Assembly: GCA_036365455.1 (NCBI GenBank)
Contig: JAWQUS010000009.1
Coordinates: forward strand, 3,626,001-3,690,000
Source of the DNA: Macrosoma leucophasiata
Taxonomy: Eukaryota; Arthropoda; Insecta; Lepidoptera; Hedylidae
DNA length: 64,000 nucleotides
Direction of reading: 5' to 3'
Shown: piece by piece, positions 31,456-43,053 of the stretch
Numbering within the stretch: the stretch's first letter is position 1
Layout: every line of letters begins with the position of its first letter
The notes under the pieces: generated by a model
What the model was told of the DNA's origin: nothing
Databases searched by the model: none
Seen by the model: the letters and a program-made list of their open reading frames with translations, nothing else
Program-made: the position numbers and the translations under genes

Positions 31456-33038
31456 TTTAACTCAATACAAAATATGACCATACTTCGTATTTTGTTTTCC
31501 AGTAAGATCAACCAGCGGTTCAGACTTTCTGTTAGCCATCGAGCAACTGTTAGGAATAATTTCTTTGCCCACCAAAACGACAGAAGACAGTAATGGGATC
31601 TCAATAAGCATTCTCGAAGTCTAAAAATACCTACATTATTTTTGAGAGAACCCGAATTTAATTTTACACCAGATATTTTGACATTGACTTCTTTAGAAAC
31701 TTCTGCCAACGGGCCAAAGTGTTTTATAAGACGGTCCAATATTGATACCTACTTAAAATTCACATATCATTAGGATAATATGTAATCAAAACTAGAACCT
31801 TTAAACGGCGAAATAAGGTCACCATTTTAAAAATATGTGACAATATTGCGGAACAACAACTTTACTTTAAAAAATACCAGTTTCAAACCAAGTTATTAAT
31901 AATTCAAAAGTGTTTATAATGTCATACCTGTTCGGGATAAAATCTATTATCTGTTAATCTAGCTTTTAAAATTGAAATTTAGGGTTACGGAGTGTGTGCT
32001 TTCATACGGGTAGGTATAAAAATTAAGAAAATACATTTTTTATAAAATTTTAAATACAAAGGAGATGTTGCAAAAATGTATGGACCTCCGGCCATGTATT
32101 GTACACAATATAATTAACAGGCAAAATCAATATAAAAACGTTTTTTACTGCATATTTGCACTTATTTAGCTTTGTTTGCAGTTACAAAATATTATTTGCA
32201 GTAAGAGTTGCAACTCAAACCAACATGGCGAATATGGCGGGCGATGTCATTTTGACATTTTCATTTTTTAAATTGTTTTTTTATTATATAGTACTTGGAG
32301 AAAAAAGTAATATTTTCTAAATACTATCGAAATCGATTTCATGTGTTAATACTAGGAACTTAAACTAATCAATTTCCAATTTTAAGAAGCGTCGGCTGTA
32401 TCGCCGCCATGTTGAATGTGGTTGAAAATGATAAAATCGTTTGAATTAAATGTGGAAGTAACTTTAAAATATATTCTTGAATAAATTAATTGTATTTTTT
32501 TCGGATTCTTCTTTAATTTACCCATTTTTTGAGGACGTGTACGAACTAGAGCCGAGCTCGCAACATCTCCTTTGGTCCATACAAATTTTGAGGGTTTTCC
32601 TCGATTTCTCCATGATACTATCAACAGATTCTCACTTGGTGGCAAGCGACCAGCCTGGCTGTATACCCTTTCAAATCCTTTTAAAATTGGTTTACAGTTG
32701 ATCGGTGAACATATCTACAAAAACATACATACAATTGAATATAGAATTTCCTCCTTTTTTGAGTTCGATTTAAAATAGAATAGCAAACAGGTAATGCAAC
32801 TGCCTTTATCTATGCATAATTGACACACAAAATCGCTGTTCTCATGATGCAAAAATCAAAGAGGCTCTTTTCCCACTTTGTGACGCCATTTATCTTCAAT
32901 ACCAAGTGGTTACACAAAAACACACTCTTTGTAATTTGTTATTTTAGTTTAACGACTTAAATGACCGACAGCAAATATTCGTCTTTTAATATGTTAATGT
33001 ATTCTGTGAGGATAAATTATACCTAGTTTAGCGGTGGC
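31456..33038. other. Intergenic, repeat relics only
   Basis: A minus-strand open frame at about 31,460-31,739 has no recognised homology or start context. About 32,560-32,775 matches a dispersed repeat whose tail has TTTCCTCCTTTTTTGAG, related to 22,880-23,010 and 33,890-34,010. No gene supported. Confidence 0.35.
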
Positions 33039-33094
33039 CTAAGCGGTTATGCCGGATATATTATCGGTATAATATATGAGGCATAACCGCTTAG
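33039..33094. repeat. 15-bp-arm hairpin
   Basis: CTAAGCGGTTATGCC (33,039-33,053) pairs exactly with 33,080-33,094. The centre also contains ATATATTAT/ATAATATAT, so most of the 56 bases can fold. Confidence 0.85.
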
Positions 33095-33305
33095 TCCTCA
33101 GGAGTGGGCTACTTTGTGATATTTATGATGTGTATATTACAGTATTCACTTACGATCAACATGAAGTTGCATACTTATTTGTCAATGTCATGAAACATAA
33201 AAAAATATTTCGAGCTACAGCTCTAGTTGAATGGCAGTAACTCTGGTAAATGAGGCAGATGCAAGGAATTTATGTTTAATTCATAAAAGCACGGTACGGT
33301 ACTAG

Positions 33306-33505
33306 TGTTTTTTTCAGGACGGACTTATATAGACGGCACTAGTCTACTTCACGCGCTCTATCTACCCTAAGGTATAATTTATACACTGAAGATTTATACG
33401 TTTTAAAGCGGTACACGAATGCGCTGCGCCTGCACCGCACCTTCACCTTACGCTGTTTCTGCATAAATGATGCCTAAGCAAAAAAGTTAAAGCAATTGCC
33501 TAAGG
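33306..33505 (-). repeat. Family B repeat, diverged
   Basis: Starts with a poly(T) run, then GACGGCACTAGTCTACTTCA. The centre is replaced by unrelated sequence before AAGCAAAAAAGTTAAAGC and TTGCCTAAGG. Confidence 0.5.
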
Positions 33506-33574
33506 GAGACGAGTAAGTAAATAGAACTTTCCCATGAAAAAAAAATATATAAACGACAGAAAATTGTCAAGTTT

Positions 33575-33868
33575 ACACTGGTGCTAGAACTCCAGTGACG
33601 GCTCGCGAGCGTAGGCACCACCGCATTACCTAATATACTTGCCGCTGAATGGTAGTGTTCAGCACTATCGTGTTCCGGTCAGGTAGTAATGTACGGCCTT
33701 GTAATTTCTGACACAGAGGCATAACACCTTAGGCCCCAGGAGTGGTAACGCATCTGCATTTTGACTTTGGTCATTTGGTCTTAGTGTGGATGTCTATAGG
33801 CTGCAGTCATCACTTAACATCAATGTGAACTGCATGCCTATTTGCCACTTCCAAGACATAAAAAAAAA
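33575..33868 (+). repeat. Family A retroposon, near full length
   Basis: Contains the head CTGGTGCTAGAACTCCAGTG, the middle GTGTTCAGCACTATCGTGTT and the tail AGACATAAAAAAAAATG. One of the most complete copies. Confidence 0.8.
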
Positions 33869-34680
33869 TGTTTTTTATATTTTGTATCGTTTGAGGTGTA
33901 TCCGACGCTTCCACGTTGATCCCATTTCCGGGACCTGATGATGCATGGAGGAATCGAGGGAAACCCTCAAAAACGGTTAAGATGGTTTGGGTTATTCTTA
34001 ACTTTTTATTGATTTTTTTTACGAAGTTACAATAAAACCTTGAGAACTGGCTTTTACGTAGATGACTATAGGACGCAGTTGCAAGGAGGATTTTGTCCAG
34101 CAGTGGACTTTTTTCGGCCGACTTAATGAGTGATGTTATGAAGTTATCATATAAGTTAAGCCAAATTTTGATAGGCATCCTAGGGATATACTCATATATT
34201 CTCTAGATTATAAAAATGCGTAAAAATTAGGTTTGCAGCATATCTGGATGTACGAAATGATTCTGCAGAGGGATCCTAACCTATTAGCCAACTAACAGCA
34301 AAACCTACGTTGAGAACTGGCTTTTACGTGGATGAGAATAGGTCGAAGTTGAACTACACGATAGTTTGCTAATTTTATAATGTAGGTAAATAATCGCCAA
34401 GTGCGAAATGTAATAGATATTTAACATATTTACACCTACTAGTTGGAATATGAATATGTTTATATTGCGGTTCAAAAGGTTTTAAGAGAACAGAGTGACT
34501 ATACGGAACTTTATTGAAGGAGGCCGTGTTCACAGGCTTTCTTTAGATACTTTAAAAAGATAAACTCTTTCGGCGAGTGCTATAAATGTACATATTAAGT
34601 GTTACTTTATATTACTCATTAATACTAATTTATCTTGTAACCGATTTCATAGACATGATTTAAAATAAACGAGCAGGTAG

Positions 34681-34946
34681 AATCACTGGTGGTAGAGCTC
34701 CAGTGAAGGCGCTCGACCACCACATTACCTAATCTATGTGTCGCCAAATGATCGTTCAGCACTATCGTGTTCCGGTTAGATAATAATGTATGGCCCCGTA
34801 ATAACTATCACAGAGACATGACACCTTAGGTCTCAGCAACGCATCTGCCTTTTGACCTCTGGTCTTTGTGTGGGTCTGTAAGCTGTAGTCATTATTTAAC
34901 ATCAATGTGAACTGCAAGGTTGTCTGCCTCCTTCGTTACATAAAAA
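34681..34946 (+). repeat. Family A retroposon, diverged full-length copy
   Basis: From ACTGGTGGTAGAGCTCCAGT to GTTACATAAAAA. The order of blocks is intact, with scattered substitutions. Confidence 0.75.
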
Positions 34947-35065
34947 CTGGTAAATATAATTCTCCCAAGAAAAAAACATAAACGCGCTCATAGACCAGCG
35001 CAATCGTTAAGTTAAGTTTTTATGTTTTTTTTTTTTAAGTAGTATAATATTCTATAGGTTCTACA

Positions 35066-35392
35066 TCTATACTCCATATATACTTATATTATTTATACAC
35101 AAATATATAAAATTGGAGTGTCTGTTTATTTACATAACATATTTAATAAAACAGGTTTTTTGTTAATGCATAATAATCTGTATGTGTACCGTGTATACAT
35201 GTAATGTACCAATATATTTTTTTACGATTTTTATCTGTCTGTCTGTTTGTTTCGGCTAATCCCAAGAACGGATGGAATGATTATGGCCGAGACTTTCACT
35301 GTCAGATATATAATGTAAATAAGGTGTAACATAGGCTACTTTTATTTAAGAATTATACTCTACGCAGATGCGGGACTCGCAGGCACAGCTAG
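35066..35392 (+). mobile_element. Non-autonomous Helitron (327 bp)
   Basis: Starts TCTATACTCCATATATACTT after an A. It ends with the hairpin TGCG-GGACT-CGCA, then GGCACAG and CTAG before T. No ORF. The TC start, 3' hairpin and CTAG end at an A/T site match Helitron structure. Confidence 0.65.
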
Positions 35393-36273
35393 TTATGGTA
35401 TGAATTCAAGCATTTACCTTCAAGCCATACACACAGTAACGCTCTACTATCATGGGCAGGATTTAGTAACACAGTATGGTGGAGGTAAGTAAGCTCCACC
35501 ACCACTAAATATATTTTGATGAATTGGATTGCAGAACACCATTTGTAACAAGAATCACTGGCCTTGGGCACTTTGATATACAACATTTCTCTGTCGGCAT
35601 TCTCATCACTGTCTGTTTACGCAAACTAAAATATGAGGAAATAAGAGTGCTATTCATAGTTTAGGAGGGTTTGGTAACTAACAACTATGCTCATTGCGCG
35701 CATTTTGAGCAAGATTTACAGAGTGAGGTGTCACAAGAAGACGGAGAGCTCACAATTTCAAAAAACCCTAATTAGAAAGGTATGTGTATAGTAAGTACTT
35801 GATGGTGACAACAAAATCATGTAGTTGATATTGATGGTAAGTGAATAAATATTGTAACCTCAAAATATTTTCTTTAAAAAAACTGACGGGCAATATTCAG
35901 ATTTCATCTTTACAATATACCTAATAAATTAACAGAAGCGCGCATGGCTGGTGTAGATCAGAAGCGATCTACTCGGTTGTGCGATACGGGCGCGGTTGGG
36001 TCTGTGATGGGGACCACTAGTGGCAAAATTAAAATGCGCGTTTACGTGCTTCGGAGGGTACCTTAAGCCGTCGGTCCCGGTTGCTATCAATAGATAGCAG
36101 TCATTAAACGTTGGCGGAGGCCGTATGGGCGCTTTGAAAACATCTGACAGTGGGTTGGCGGACATTACAATAATGTATAAAACAACATCCACGCGGGCGA
36201 AGCCGCGGGTAACACTAAGTACACATAAATTATATCCATGTCAAATCAATTGCACTCGATCAATAACGATCAG
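35393..36273. other. No confirmed gene; SINE/LINE relics
   Basis: A minus-strand 65-codon frame (35,389-35,586) and a + strand 35-codon acidic frame near 35,690-35,790 look weakly coding but match no family I know. 35,935-36,215 is a dispersed repeat also seen inverted at 52,630-52,855, ending with a CGGGCGAAGCCGCGGG motif typical of Helitron ends. Confidence 0.35.
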
Positions 36274-36759
36274 GGGGCCGACCGCCTAACTGAAATGCTT
36301 TCGTTCAGCTTTCGATTATGACAACACCTTACTGGTGGTAGAGCTCCAGTGACGGAGCTCGCGGGCGTAGGCACCACCGCATTACCTAATATACTTGCCG
36401 CTAAATGGTAGTGTTCAGCACTATCGTGTTCCGGTCAGGTGGTAATGTACGGCCCTGTAATTTCCGGCACAGAGGCATAACACCTTAGGCCTCAGGAGTG
36501 GTAACGCATCTGCATTTTTACCTCTGGTCATTGTGTAGGTGTTTATAGGCTGCAGTTATCACTTAACATCAATGTGAACTGTATGCTTGTTTGCCACTTT
36601 TAAAACATAAAAAAAAACCTTATCAGTTTCGTACCACCTAACTTTTACCTGGAAGTGTTTTCGTCCGCAGGTCCTTAAGAGCAAAATGTCTTAATAGGCG
36701 GTACGAAACGGACAAGATAACGTCCTAAATGAAAGCATTTCAGCTAGGCGGTCGGCTCC
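36274..36759. mobile_element. Inverted-repeat MITE carrying a nested family A copy
   Basis: Terminal inverted repeats of 29 bases: 36,274-36,302 and 36,731-36,759 match at 27 of 29 positions by eye (GGGGCCGACCGCCTA... against its complement). A second inner pair (GTTTCGTACC / GGTACGAAAC) lies near 36,625 and 36,702. The family A unit at 36,334-36,612 interrupts it. One end of the same family stands alone at 2,014-2,092. Confidence 0.7.
36334..36612 (+). repeat. Family A retroposon, near-consensus full-length copy
   Basis: 279 bases from ACTGGTGGTAGAGCTCCAGT to ACATAAAAAAAA. Good reference copy for the family. No A/B-box pair, so it is more likely a LINE-tail-type retroposon than a tRNA SINE. 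Confidence 0.82.
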
Positions 36760-38498
36760 AGCTCGAGTCATCAGCCAAACTGATTTTTTATAACTAATCT
36801 GTTAGGTCACCTGGTGTTATATAAAAGCGTTCAAACCTGAATAGCACGACTAATGAAATGCAAATTCTCCAAATAACACTTACAACGCGATGTTGCGGAA
36901 ACCAACCAAACAATTGAACAGTCAGAAATTAAACAATGACAAACACTCGACAAAGGTGAGTGACCTTTCAAATTTGGAATGTATGATAATGCGAAGTACT
37001 TGGCACTGCATGACATACCATAATGCATGCCATGAATCATTTTGGCCGCCACTTTGTTCTTATTGCGTGTAGACAGCCAATACATTGTGGTGTAACACAC
37101 GACTGGGCATGTAGGTATTTCAGTTTTTTTTCATTTTTTGACAGCGCCAATAGGAACACATCTTAACTTTGATGGTAAGTGAATACAGCTACAGTCTGGA
37201 CCTTGAATATAGGGGTTTAACTGCCTCAGTTACTAATGGTAGAAGACTATACTAGTTACTGCTACTTCGATCCTCGTGAGTTATCAACAACGATAACGAA
37301 TGCCGACAGATTTAAAACCAAAAAGGGCTGCCAGTATAGTTTCCTCTTGGATATTGGACACACTTAATTACCACAATAGAAGAAGAAGAAAAAGAAGAAG
37401 AAAGAACATTTATTTGTACTAATGTGCGAAGAGTATCTTAAGTAACAACGAGTAAAAAATTTTAGTTATTAAAAGTTTTTAGTACCTACTCTTTCATGGC
37501 CAGTAATATTTTCATACCGTAGATTTTTTGCGTGGTCACTCTACTCTTCTGTCAGAGGCCGCCATTTTGAATCTCACTCATAAATAAAGCGCTTACAGCG
37601 CCGCGCGGTTTTGCAAAAATTTTACGAAATTTTCAAATTAGTTTAACGTTTCATGATATTATGAGCGCGCTTTTAACCGACCATAACGACGATTTCTTAT
37701 CATCATTGATCTGGCCAATGACATCATGATGTGACCAATGGACAGTGATCATTTCATGAAATTCTCAGTCATTTCATGATATAGGTAGGTACTCTATTGA
37801 ATGATATGGCTACGACATATTATTATATTTCATGTGATCATGATCTTAAGTTAATAATTTAGATAACACATTTTACTTAAAATTTCTAATTAACCTATAT
37901 TTTTTCGGGAAAAAAAGTATTTATAAATATTTTCCATTGTGGTAATTTTTATCTCCAAAGCACGCATACGAACAGATAGACAGACACAGAAATAGATAGA
38001 ATACTTTGAAATTTTATTTAACAATTTTTAAATTTCAGTTTTGGAATCTGAGCTTCCATCCCTGCTATTATTTATTAAGATTAATTCAATGTACTGACAT
38101 AATCTGGTTACAGTTGTATCATATGTAGGTATAAATTTACCGCCTCATTTTAAACAAAAAATTACTGTAGTACTTTATTATTTTCAAGGAAACGATGATT
38201 AAAAACATATATAAGTGATACATACCTACATTGAGGCAAATCAACTAGAATTAACAAAAAGGTTATCTATTACGTCATTTACGGCAGACCCTCGCCATAA
38301 GGTCAAAACCGGAAAGTGCTAATAAAAAAAAACACGTGCCGGATTTCTATAGACATGTTTTGGCATCTATAAATAGTTGTTTACGCATCCCTAGCGTGCA
38401 CTTATCAATTAAGGAGATTAAAGCTGGAATAAACAATGAAATAGTCAAATAAAAATCTATTTTAAATTAAATTGTTATCAAATAAAAGTGATACTTAC
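36760..38498. other. No gene seen; likely intron of the candidate minus-strand gene
   Basis: AT-rich. A degraded tRNA-SINE-like head is possible at 37,207-37,290. If the exon at 38,499-38,568 is real, this stretch is its downstream intron. No next exon was recognised. Confidence 0.35.
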
Positions 38499-38568
38499 CA
38501 TGGTGCTTTTGCTATTAAATTGTGCGCTGCCCCGTTTTTACTAGTCCCTGTTGTAGTCATTTTGAACT
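38499..38568 (-). CDS. Candidate start-codon exon of an unidentified minus-strand gene
   Basis: On the minus strand an acceptor CTTCTTTTCAG precedes 8 untranslated bases and ATG (38,558-38,560). Twenty codons plus two bases follow (begins MTTTGTSKNGAAHNL), then donor GTAAGTATC. The open frame, strong acceptor and donor, and a matching 5'UTR exon at 42,286-42,386 upstream support a real gene. The peptide is Thr/Ala-rich and not recognised. A mariner copy sits in the intron between the two exons. No downstream exon was found in this window. Confidence 0.5.
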
Positions 38569-38725
38569 CTGAAAAGAAGCATAAAATTGTTATCTTCAGA
38601 AATAATCAGAAAGCCCCAATCCCAGATATACAATTCGTCAAGTGATACTGGAGCTAATACTTTTTTATTTTTCCTACAACATTTAGAACACATTTACAAC
38701 CTAAGAACATATCATACAACATTTA

Positions 38726-40003
38726 GGTTGGGGACAACATTTCTTCGCATTTTTTAAGATAATTCAAAACATTTTTTAATATAGTTTATTTAAATTTAAC
38801 TAAAGTATGTATGTACCATTTTGTTCGATAACCTTTTGCCATCTTGTAGGTAGGGACATGATCCCATTGCTATAAAAATTTTGGGACTTCTCATCAAAAT
38901 ACCGCGACAACTGGATTTGGCAGTCCTCTCGTGATGTTAACCTAACATTGCATAAACAATTCTGAAGAGACCGAAACAGGTGGAAATCTGAAGGTGCAAG
39001 GTCAGGACTATACGGCGGATGCATTAACACCTCCCAGTCAAACTCTCTTAATTTTTGCTGAGTGGCTATAGATGTATGAGGTCTAGCGTTATCATGATGA
39101 AACACCACACCCCTTCTGTTGATCAAAATCCGGCCGCTTTCTCTCAACTTCTTGCTTTAATCTCATCAGTTGTTCGCAGTAGAGTTCAGAATCGATAGTC
39201 CTGTCTGGTGGTAATAGCTCATAATGAATAATGCCCTTCCAATCCCACCACACACACAACATCACCTTATTGCGAGTTAACCCGGGTTTCGCCACAGTCT
39301 GTGAAGCCTGACCGGCCTTTGACCACGACCTTATTCGCACGTTCTTGTCGTACGTGATCCACTTTTCATCACCAGTTATCAGCTTCTTCAAAAATGATTC
39401 GGTTTCATTACGTCGTAATAAAGAATCACAAATGAGTGCACGGTTTATTAGGTTTCTTTCAGTTAGCTCGTGAGGTACCCAAATATCGAGCTTTTTTTTG
39501 TACCCAGCTTTTTTTTCAAATGCGTTAAACTGTTTTGTGATCAATTCTCAGTTCTTCAGCTACGTCGTAACTACTGATATGTCGATCTTGCTCCACTTTT
39601 TCAAAAATGGCATCCATTTTATCCGTAATAGGGCGACCAGAGCGAGGTGCATCTTTGACATCAAAATTTCCGGATAGAGGCTTAAACCAAATTTGTGCTA
39701 CTCTCACAGACACTGCACTAGGTCCATAAACATCGCAATTTTTTTTCGCGGCTTGCGTTGCATTTTTACCTTTTTTGTAGTAAAATTTTAAAATGTATCG
39801 AATTTCTTCATTAGATTCACTCATCTTGACAGTACGAAAAACAAATAAAAATCACACATTTGCCTAATTTGAATTTGGAATTATGTTCTTTAAAATTTTA
39901 ACTTTCAATGATACCAAAACCAGCCAGATACAAATACTACAGCCAAAGAGATTTTATTACAAGTTCATACATACTATAATGCGAAAAGACTTTTTCCCCA
40001 ACC
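38726..40003 (-). mobile_element. Mariner transposon, copy 2
   Basis: 1.28 kb with TA duplications at 38,724-38,725 and 40,004-40,005. The inverted ends begin GGTTGGGG. Very similar to copy 1 (12,402-13,671) outside the transposase differences. It lies in the proposed 5'UTR intron of the minus-strand gene. Confidence 0.92.
38800..39824 (-). pseudogene. Mariner transposase, frameshifted
   Basis: The transposase is broken into three overlapping frames (39,525-39,824; 39,092-39,544; 38,800-39,147), with breaks near 39,530 and 39,125. It keeps the residues that copy 1 has lost: the Gly-Arg-Pro linker and the third catalytic Asp in APSDF, along with TGDE and HHDNARP. Each copy is therefore defective in a different way. 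Confidence 0.92.
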
Positions 40004-40185
40004 TATTATTACAAAAAGGGCAAGCAACCTGATATATTGATATAATAATAAATTGATTAAAAAAATCTATATACTTAATCTATTTATACCTATTGATGCT
40101 AATTTCCCTCCGTGGATAGAAGGCCAGATAAGATGAAGCACAAAATTAAGATTATTATTCGGGTTTAACATAACTAATATTACTA

Positions 40186-40400
40186 GTACTGTACTGCTCG
40201 AGTGACAGAGCACAAAGGAGCAGGGACTACCGCATTTCCAAATTACTTATTTATGTGCTATCGTGTTGGAACCAACATTGGAATTTTTAGCACAGAAGCA
40301 TAATAACTTAGGAGTGGCAACGTTGCACAATGAAATCTCATTTTTAAGTAGACGTAGACTGCCATAAGTGTAATGTAGTAACTCAACATGCCCGCCTTAC
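40186..40400 (+). repeat. Family A retroposon, highly diverged
   Basis: Recognisable blocks in order (CTCGAGTGACAGAGC, ACCGCATT, GTGCTATCGTGTTGG, AGAAGCATAATAACTTAGGA) but many substitutions and a lost tail. An old copy. Confidence 0.5.
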
Positions 40401-40466
40401 CTTTACATCCTTGACGACATTTAAACAAAAGGATTCTAACCGGTCAGTACTAGTCTAACCGGCAAA

Positions 40467-40560
40467 ATGTAGCTTAGTGGTAATCCGGCTGGACTGGTTA
40501 TTCTGATGTCACATGTTCGATCTCTGCCCGAAGACGAATTTTCTATTCTTTTTTTTAAAA
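40467..40560 (+). repeat. tRNA-derived SINE head
   Basis: A box TAGCTTAGTGGT and B box GTTCGATCTC at tRNA spacing, followed by a T-rich end. The acceptor stem does not pair, so this is not a tRNA gene. Confidence 0.55.
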
Positions 40561-40799
40561 TTGAAATAGGAGATTCCCAACACAACTAGCTCTCCATGAT
40601 TCAACTTTAATTTGAAATATATTTTTTCATATACATTTCTCCTGCTTGGACTCAAGTCATGTCAGCACAGATTGCATTGTAGCTTCAATTTTTAAGTAAC
40701 AGAATCGGAATTTACTTCTACAGAAGGAATTACTAGGATTACTAGGTTTATGCGCCCACCTCTGGATGTCCCTTCAGGGAAAAACGTTTCTCAACGCAA

Positions 40800-41095
40800 C
40801 TCTGGTAGTGGATCTCCAATGTCGGAACTAGAGCGCGTAGGCATCGCCAGCTTACTTAGTAAATATGCCGATAAATGGTAGTGTTTAACACTATAGTGTT
40901 ATAATTAGATTTTAATGTATGGCCCGTAATTTCAAAAAGCGGCGACACAACAGGTCACAGGTTTGAACCTCAGGGATGGCAACGCATCTGCATTCAGAGC
41001 TCTGGTTTATGTGTAGATGACTATAGGGTGCATTGGTCGAGTAACATCCATACGAACTGCATGCTATTTGCCAATATCATTACAAAAAAAGCAGG
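40800..41095 (+). repeat. Family A retroposon, diverged
   Basis: Full order of blocks from TCTGGTAGTGGATCTCCAAT to CATTACAAAAAAAGC, with substitutions throughout. Confidence 0.65.
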
Positions 41096-41263
41096 AGAGT
41101 AAAAAATGGATACAAGATGTGACAGCAGAAACACATAACGACATCGTGAATGTCGCGATAAAGCTCTCACAGGTTTTTTTTTTAACCATACATAATTTTA
41201 CGATTGCTTCTTAAACCCGTTCACGAGAAAAATATGACAATGATTGATTTCAATTAGTTATTA

Positions 41264-41458
41264 CTATCGTGTTCCGGTCAGGTAGTTATGTACGGCACTG
41301 TAATTTTCAGCACAAAGGCATGACACCTTAGGCCTCAGGAGTGTTAACGCATCTGCATTTTGAACTTGGTCTTTGTGTGAGTGTCTATAGGCTGCAGTCA
41401 TCACTTAACATCAATGTGAACTGCATGCTTGTTTGCCACTTCCATAACATAAAAAAAA
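41264..41458 (+). repeat. Family A retroposon, 5'-truncated
   Basis: Begins at CTATCGTGTTCCGGTCAGGT and ends CATAACATAAAAAAAAC. The first about 90 bases of the family are missing. Confidence 0.75.
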
Positions 41459-42285
41459 CTTTTTGCTATTTTGATGTAGACAAATGAATAACTTCTGTGT
41501 TTAAAACTGCATTCTTATTTAATTATACCTATAGCAAATGAGCATGCAGTTCACATTGATGGTAGGTGCATTTTGCACTACAGACCACATCTACCTAAAA
41601 GAGTCCAAGATTTCACCTGCCACTCTTTTTGTTATTTTCTGATCTCTGTGTCTTCAATTACGGAGCAAAATAATAATTTTTCGTCGATAAATAGCTTCAA
41701 ACTAAAAATAGTTTTAACTCCCGAACAGGGGTTTGAACGTGAACGCATAACAAGCACACGGAGAGAGTTACCTACATACTTTTAGACTATTAGAATAGTA
41801 ATAAAGTTATAATATGGATTACTATATTATGCTAATTGTGTTCAATATAAGACTATTGCATAGAGTTTTTATTACCAATGATTATAATGCCAGGTTGCCC
41901 GATTGTATGATGCACGAAGACATTAATTCATATACCGTTGCGTAAAAAAATGGTTTGTGTCGAAAAGTTTCTTAGTACAATGCAACTGTTTATATTTATC
42001 GATGTACATTTCAATAGTTATCTAGGTACATATAATTGTGTCAAGTACCCTGATGATATCGAGAGTCAGTGAGATGCATCCGTAAAACTGGTACCAGATT
42101 GATAAAATAAAAATAAAACAACAATTAATAAGCATAAAACTTATTATCGATAATTATCGGCTGCCTACCCTTGTCACAAGAAAGCTATATTAATTAAAGT
42201 GTCGAAGTTCTTTATTTAACAACAAATTAATATTATTTAATTAAAAAAATAATGAGGTAACAGTTGGAATTGGAAAAAAACTTAC

Positions 42286-42386
42286 TTTAAACACAACAAA
42301 AAGCAAGCACAACACAATTGCCACGCGGTTTGTATGGTCGATGAACAAGCGCGGGCGTCCGGCTCGCACAATGTCCGCGAGTAACT
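42286..42386 (-). promoter_or_regulatory. Candidate 5'UTR exon and transcription start of the minus-strand gene
   Basis: On the minus strand an arthropod initiator TCAGTTAC places A+1 at 42,386. GGACG follows at +27 to +31, one base short of the usual DPE position, and there is no TATA box. The GC-rich 101-base exon ends TTTAAA before donor GTAAGT (42,285-42,280). Splicing to the exon at 38,499-38,568 would supply the ATG. TSS and pairing are inference. Confidence 0.4.
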
Positions 42387-42482
42387 GAGTGAGAATGACA
42401 TGCCGGCGATACTGCAATTATGAGGTCGAAGCTACGATGCGTTTATTATCAAGATTCTCAAGTAGGTAAGTACATAGGTTCC

Positions 42483-42955
42483 AACGTCCCGACGTTGAGC
42501 GTCCCGACGTCGAGCGTCCCGACGTCGAGCGTCTCGACTCCCAGCGTCCCGACGTCGAGCGTCCCGACGCCCAGCGTCCCAAAACCCAGCGGCCCGACGC
42601 CCAGCGTCTCGAGGCCCAACGTCCCGACGTTGAGCGTCCCGACGTGGAGCGTCTCGACTCCCAGCGTCCCGACGTCGAGCGTCCCGACGCCGAGCGTCCC
42701 GACGCCCAGCGTCCCAAAACCCAGCGTCCCGACGTTCAGCGTCCCGACGTCGAGCGTCCCGGAGTTGCGTCTCGACTCCCAGCGTCCCGACGTCGAACGT
42801 CTCTACACCCAGCGTCCCGACGTCGAGCGTCTCGAGGCCCAACGTCCCGACGTTGAGCGTCCCGACGTCGAGCGTCTCGACTCCCAGCGTCCCGACGTCG
42901 AGCGTCCCGACGCCCAGCGTCCCGACGCCCAACGCCCAGCATCTCGACGCCCAGG
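42483..42955. repeat. 15-bp GC-rich minisatellite with higher-order pattern
   Basis: About 31 units based on CGTCCCGACGTCGAG, with variant units (such as CGTCTCGACTCCCAG and CGTCCCAAAACCCAG). The CTCGACTCCCAG unit recurs at about 42,531, 42,651, 42,769 and 42,874, so variants repeat as blocks of roughly 105-120 bp. Because 15 is a multiple of three, several frames on both strands stay open (RRDA-type or SVPT-type repeats). It starts about 97 bases upstream of the proposed TSS at 42,386. Confidence 0.92.
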
Positions 42956-43053
42956 GTGTTGTTTTTGTATGATCCAAAATTAACCAAAAGTTATATCCAA
43001 AAATGCTGCCCAAAGCCACTATTCCACGCGAACAAAGTTGCGGGCACAGCTAG
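42956..43053 (+). mobile_element. 3' end of a Helitron-like element
   Basis: Ends CCACGCGAACAAAGTTGCGG, GCACAG and CTAG before T, matching the 3' ends at 23,684 (minus) and 35,392. The 5' end was not located; the minisatellite may be internal to this element. Confidence 0.5.

Noticed and set aside
32210..32420. Clustered GCCAT-type sites (ATGGCG, CGCCGCCATGTT) as a possible promoter or Polycomb element
   Set aside because: No exon, initiator or repeated arrangement nearby. Three short matches are expected by chance.
42420..43019. Long open frames on both strands through the 15-bp repeat (RRDA-type and SVPT-type peptides)
   Set aside because: The unit length is a multiple of three and lacks stops, so several frames stay open automatically. 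No start context, splice site or non-repetitive domain supports a protein.
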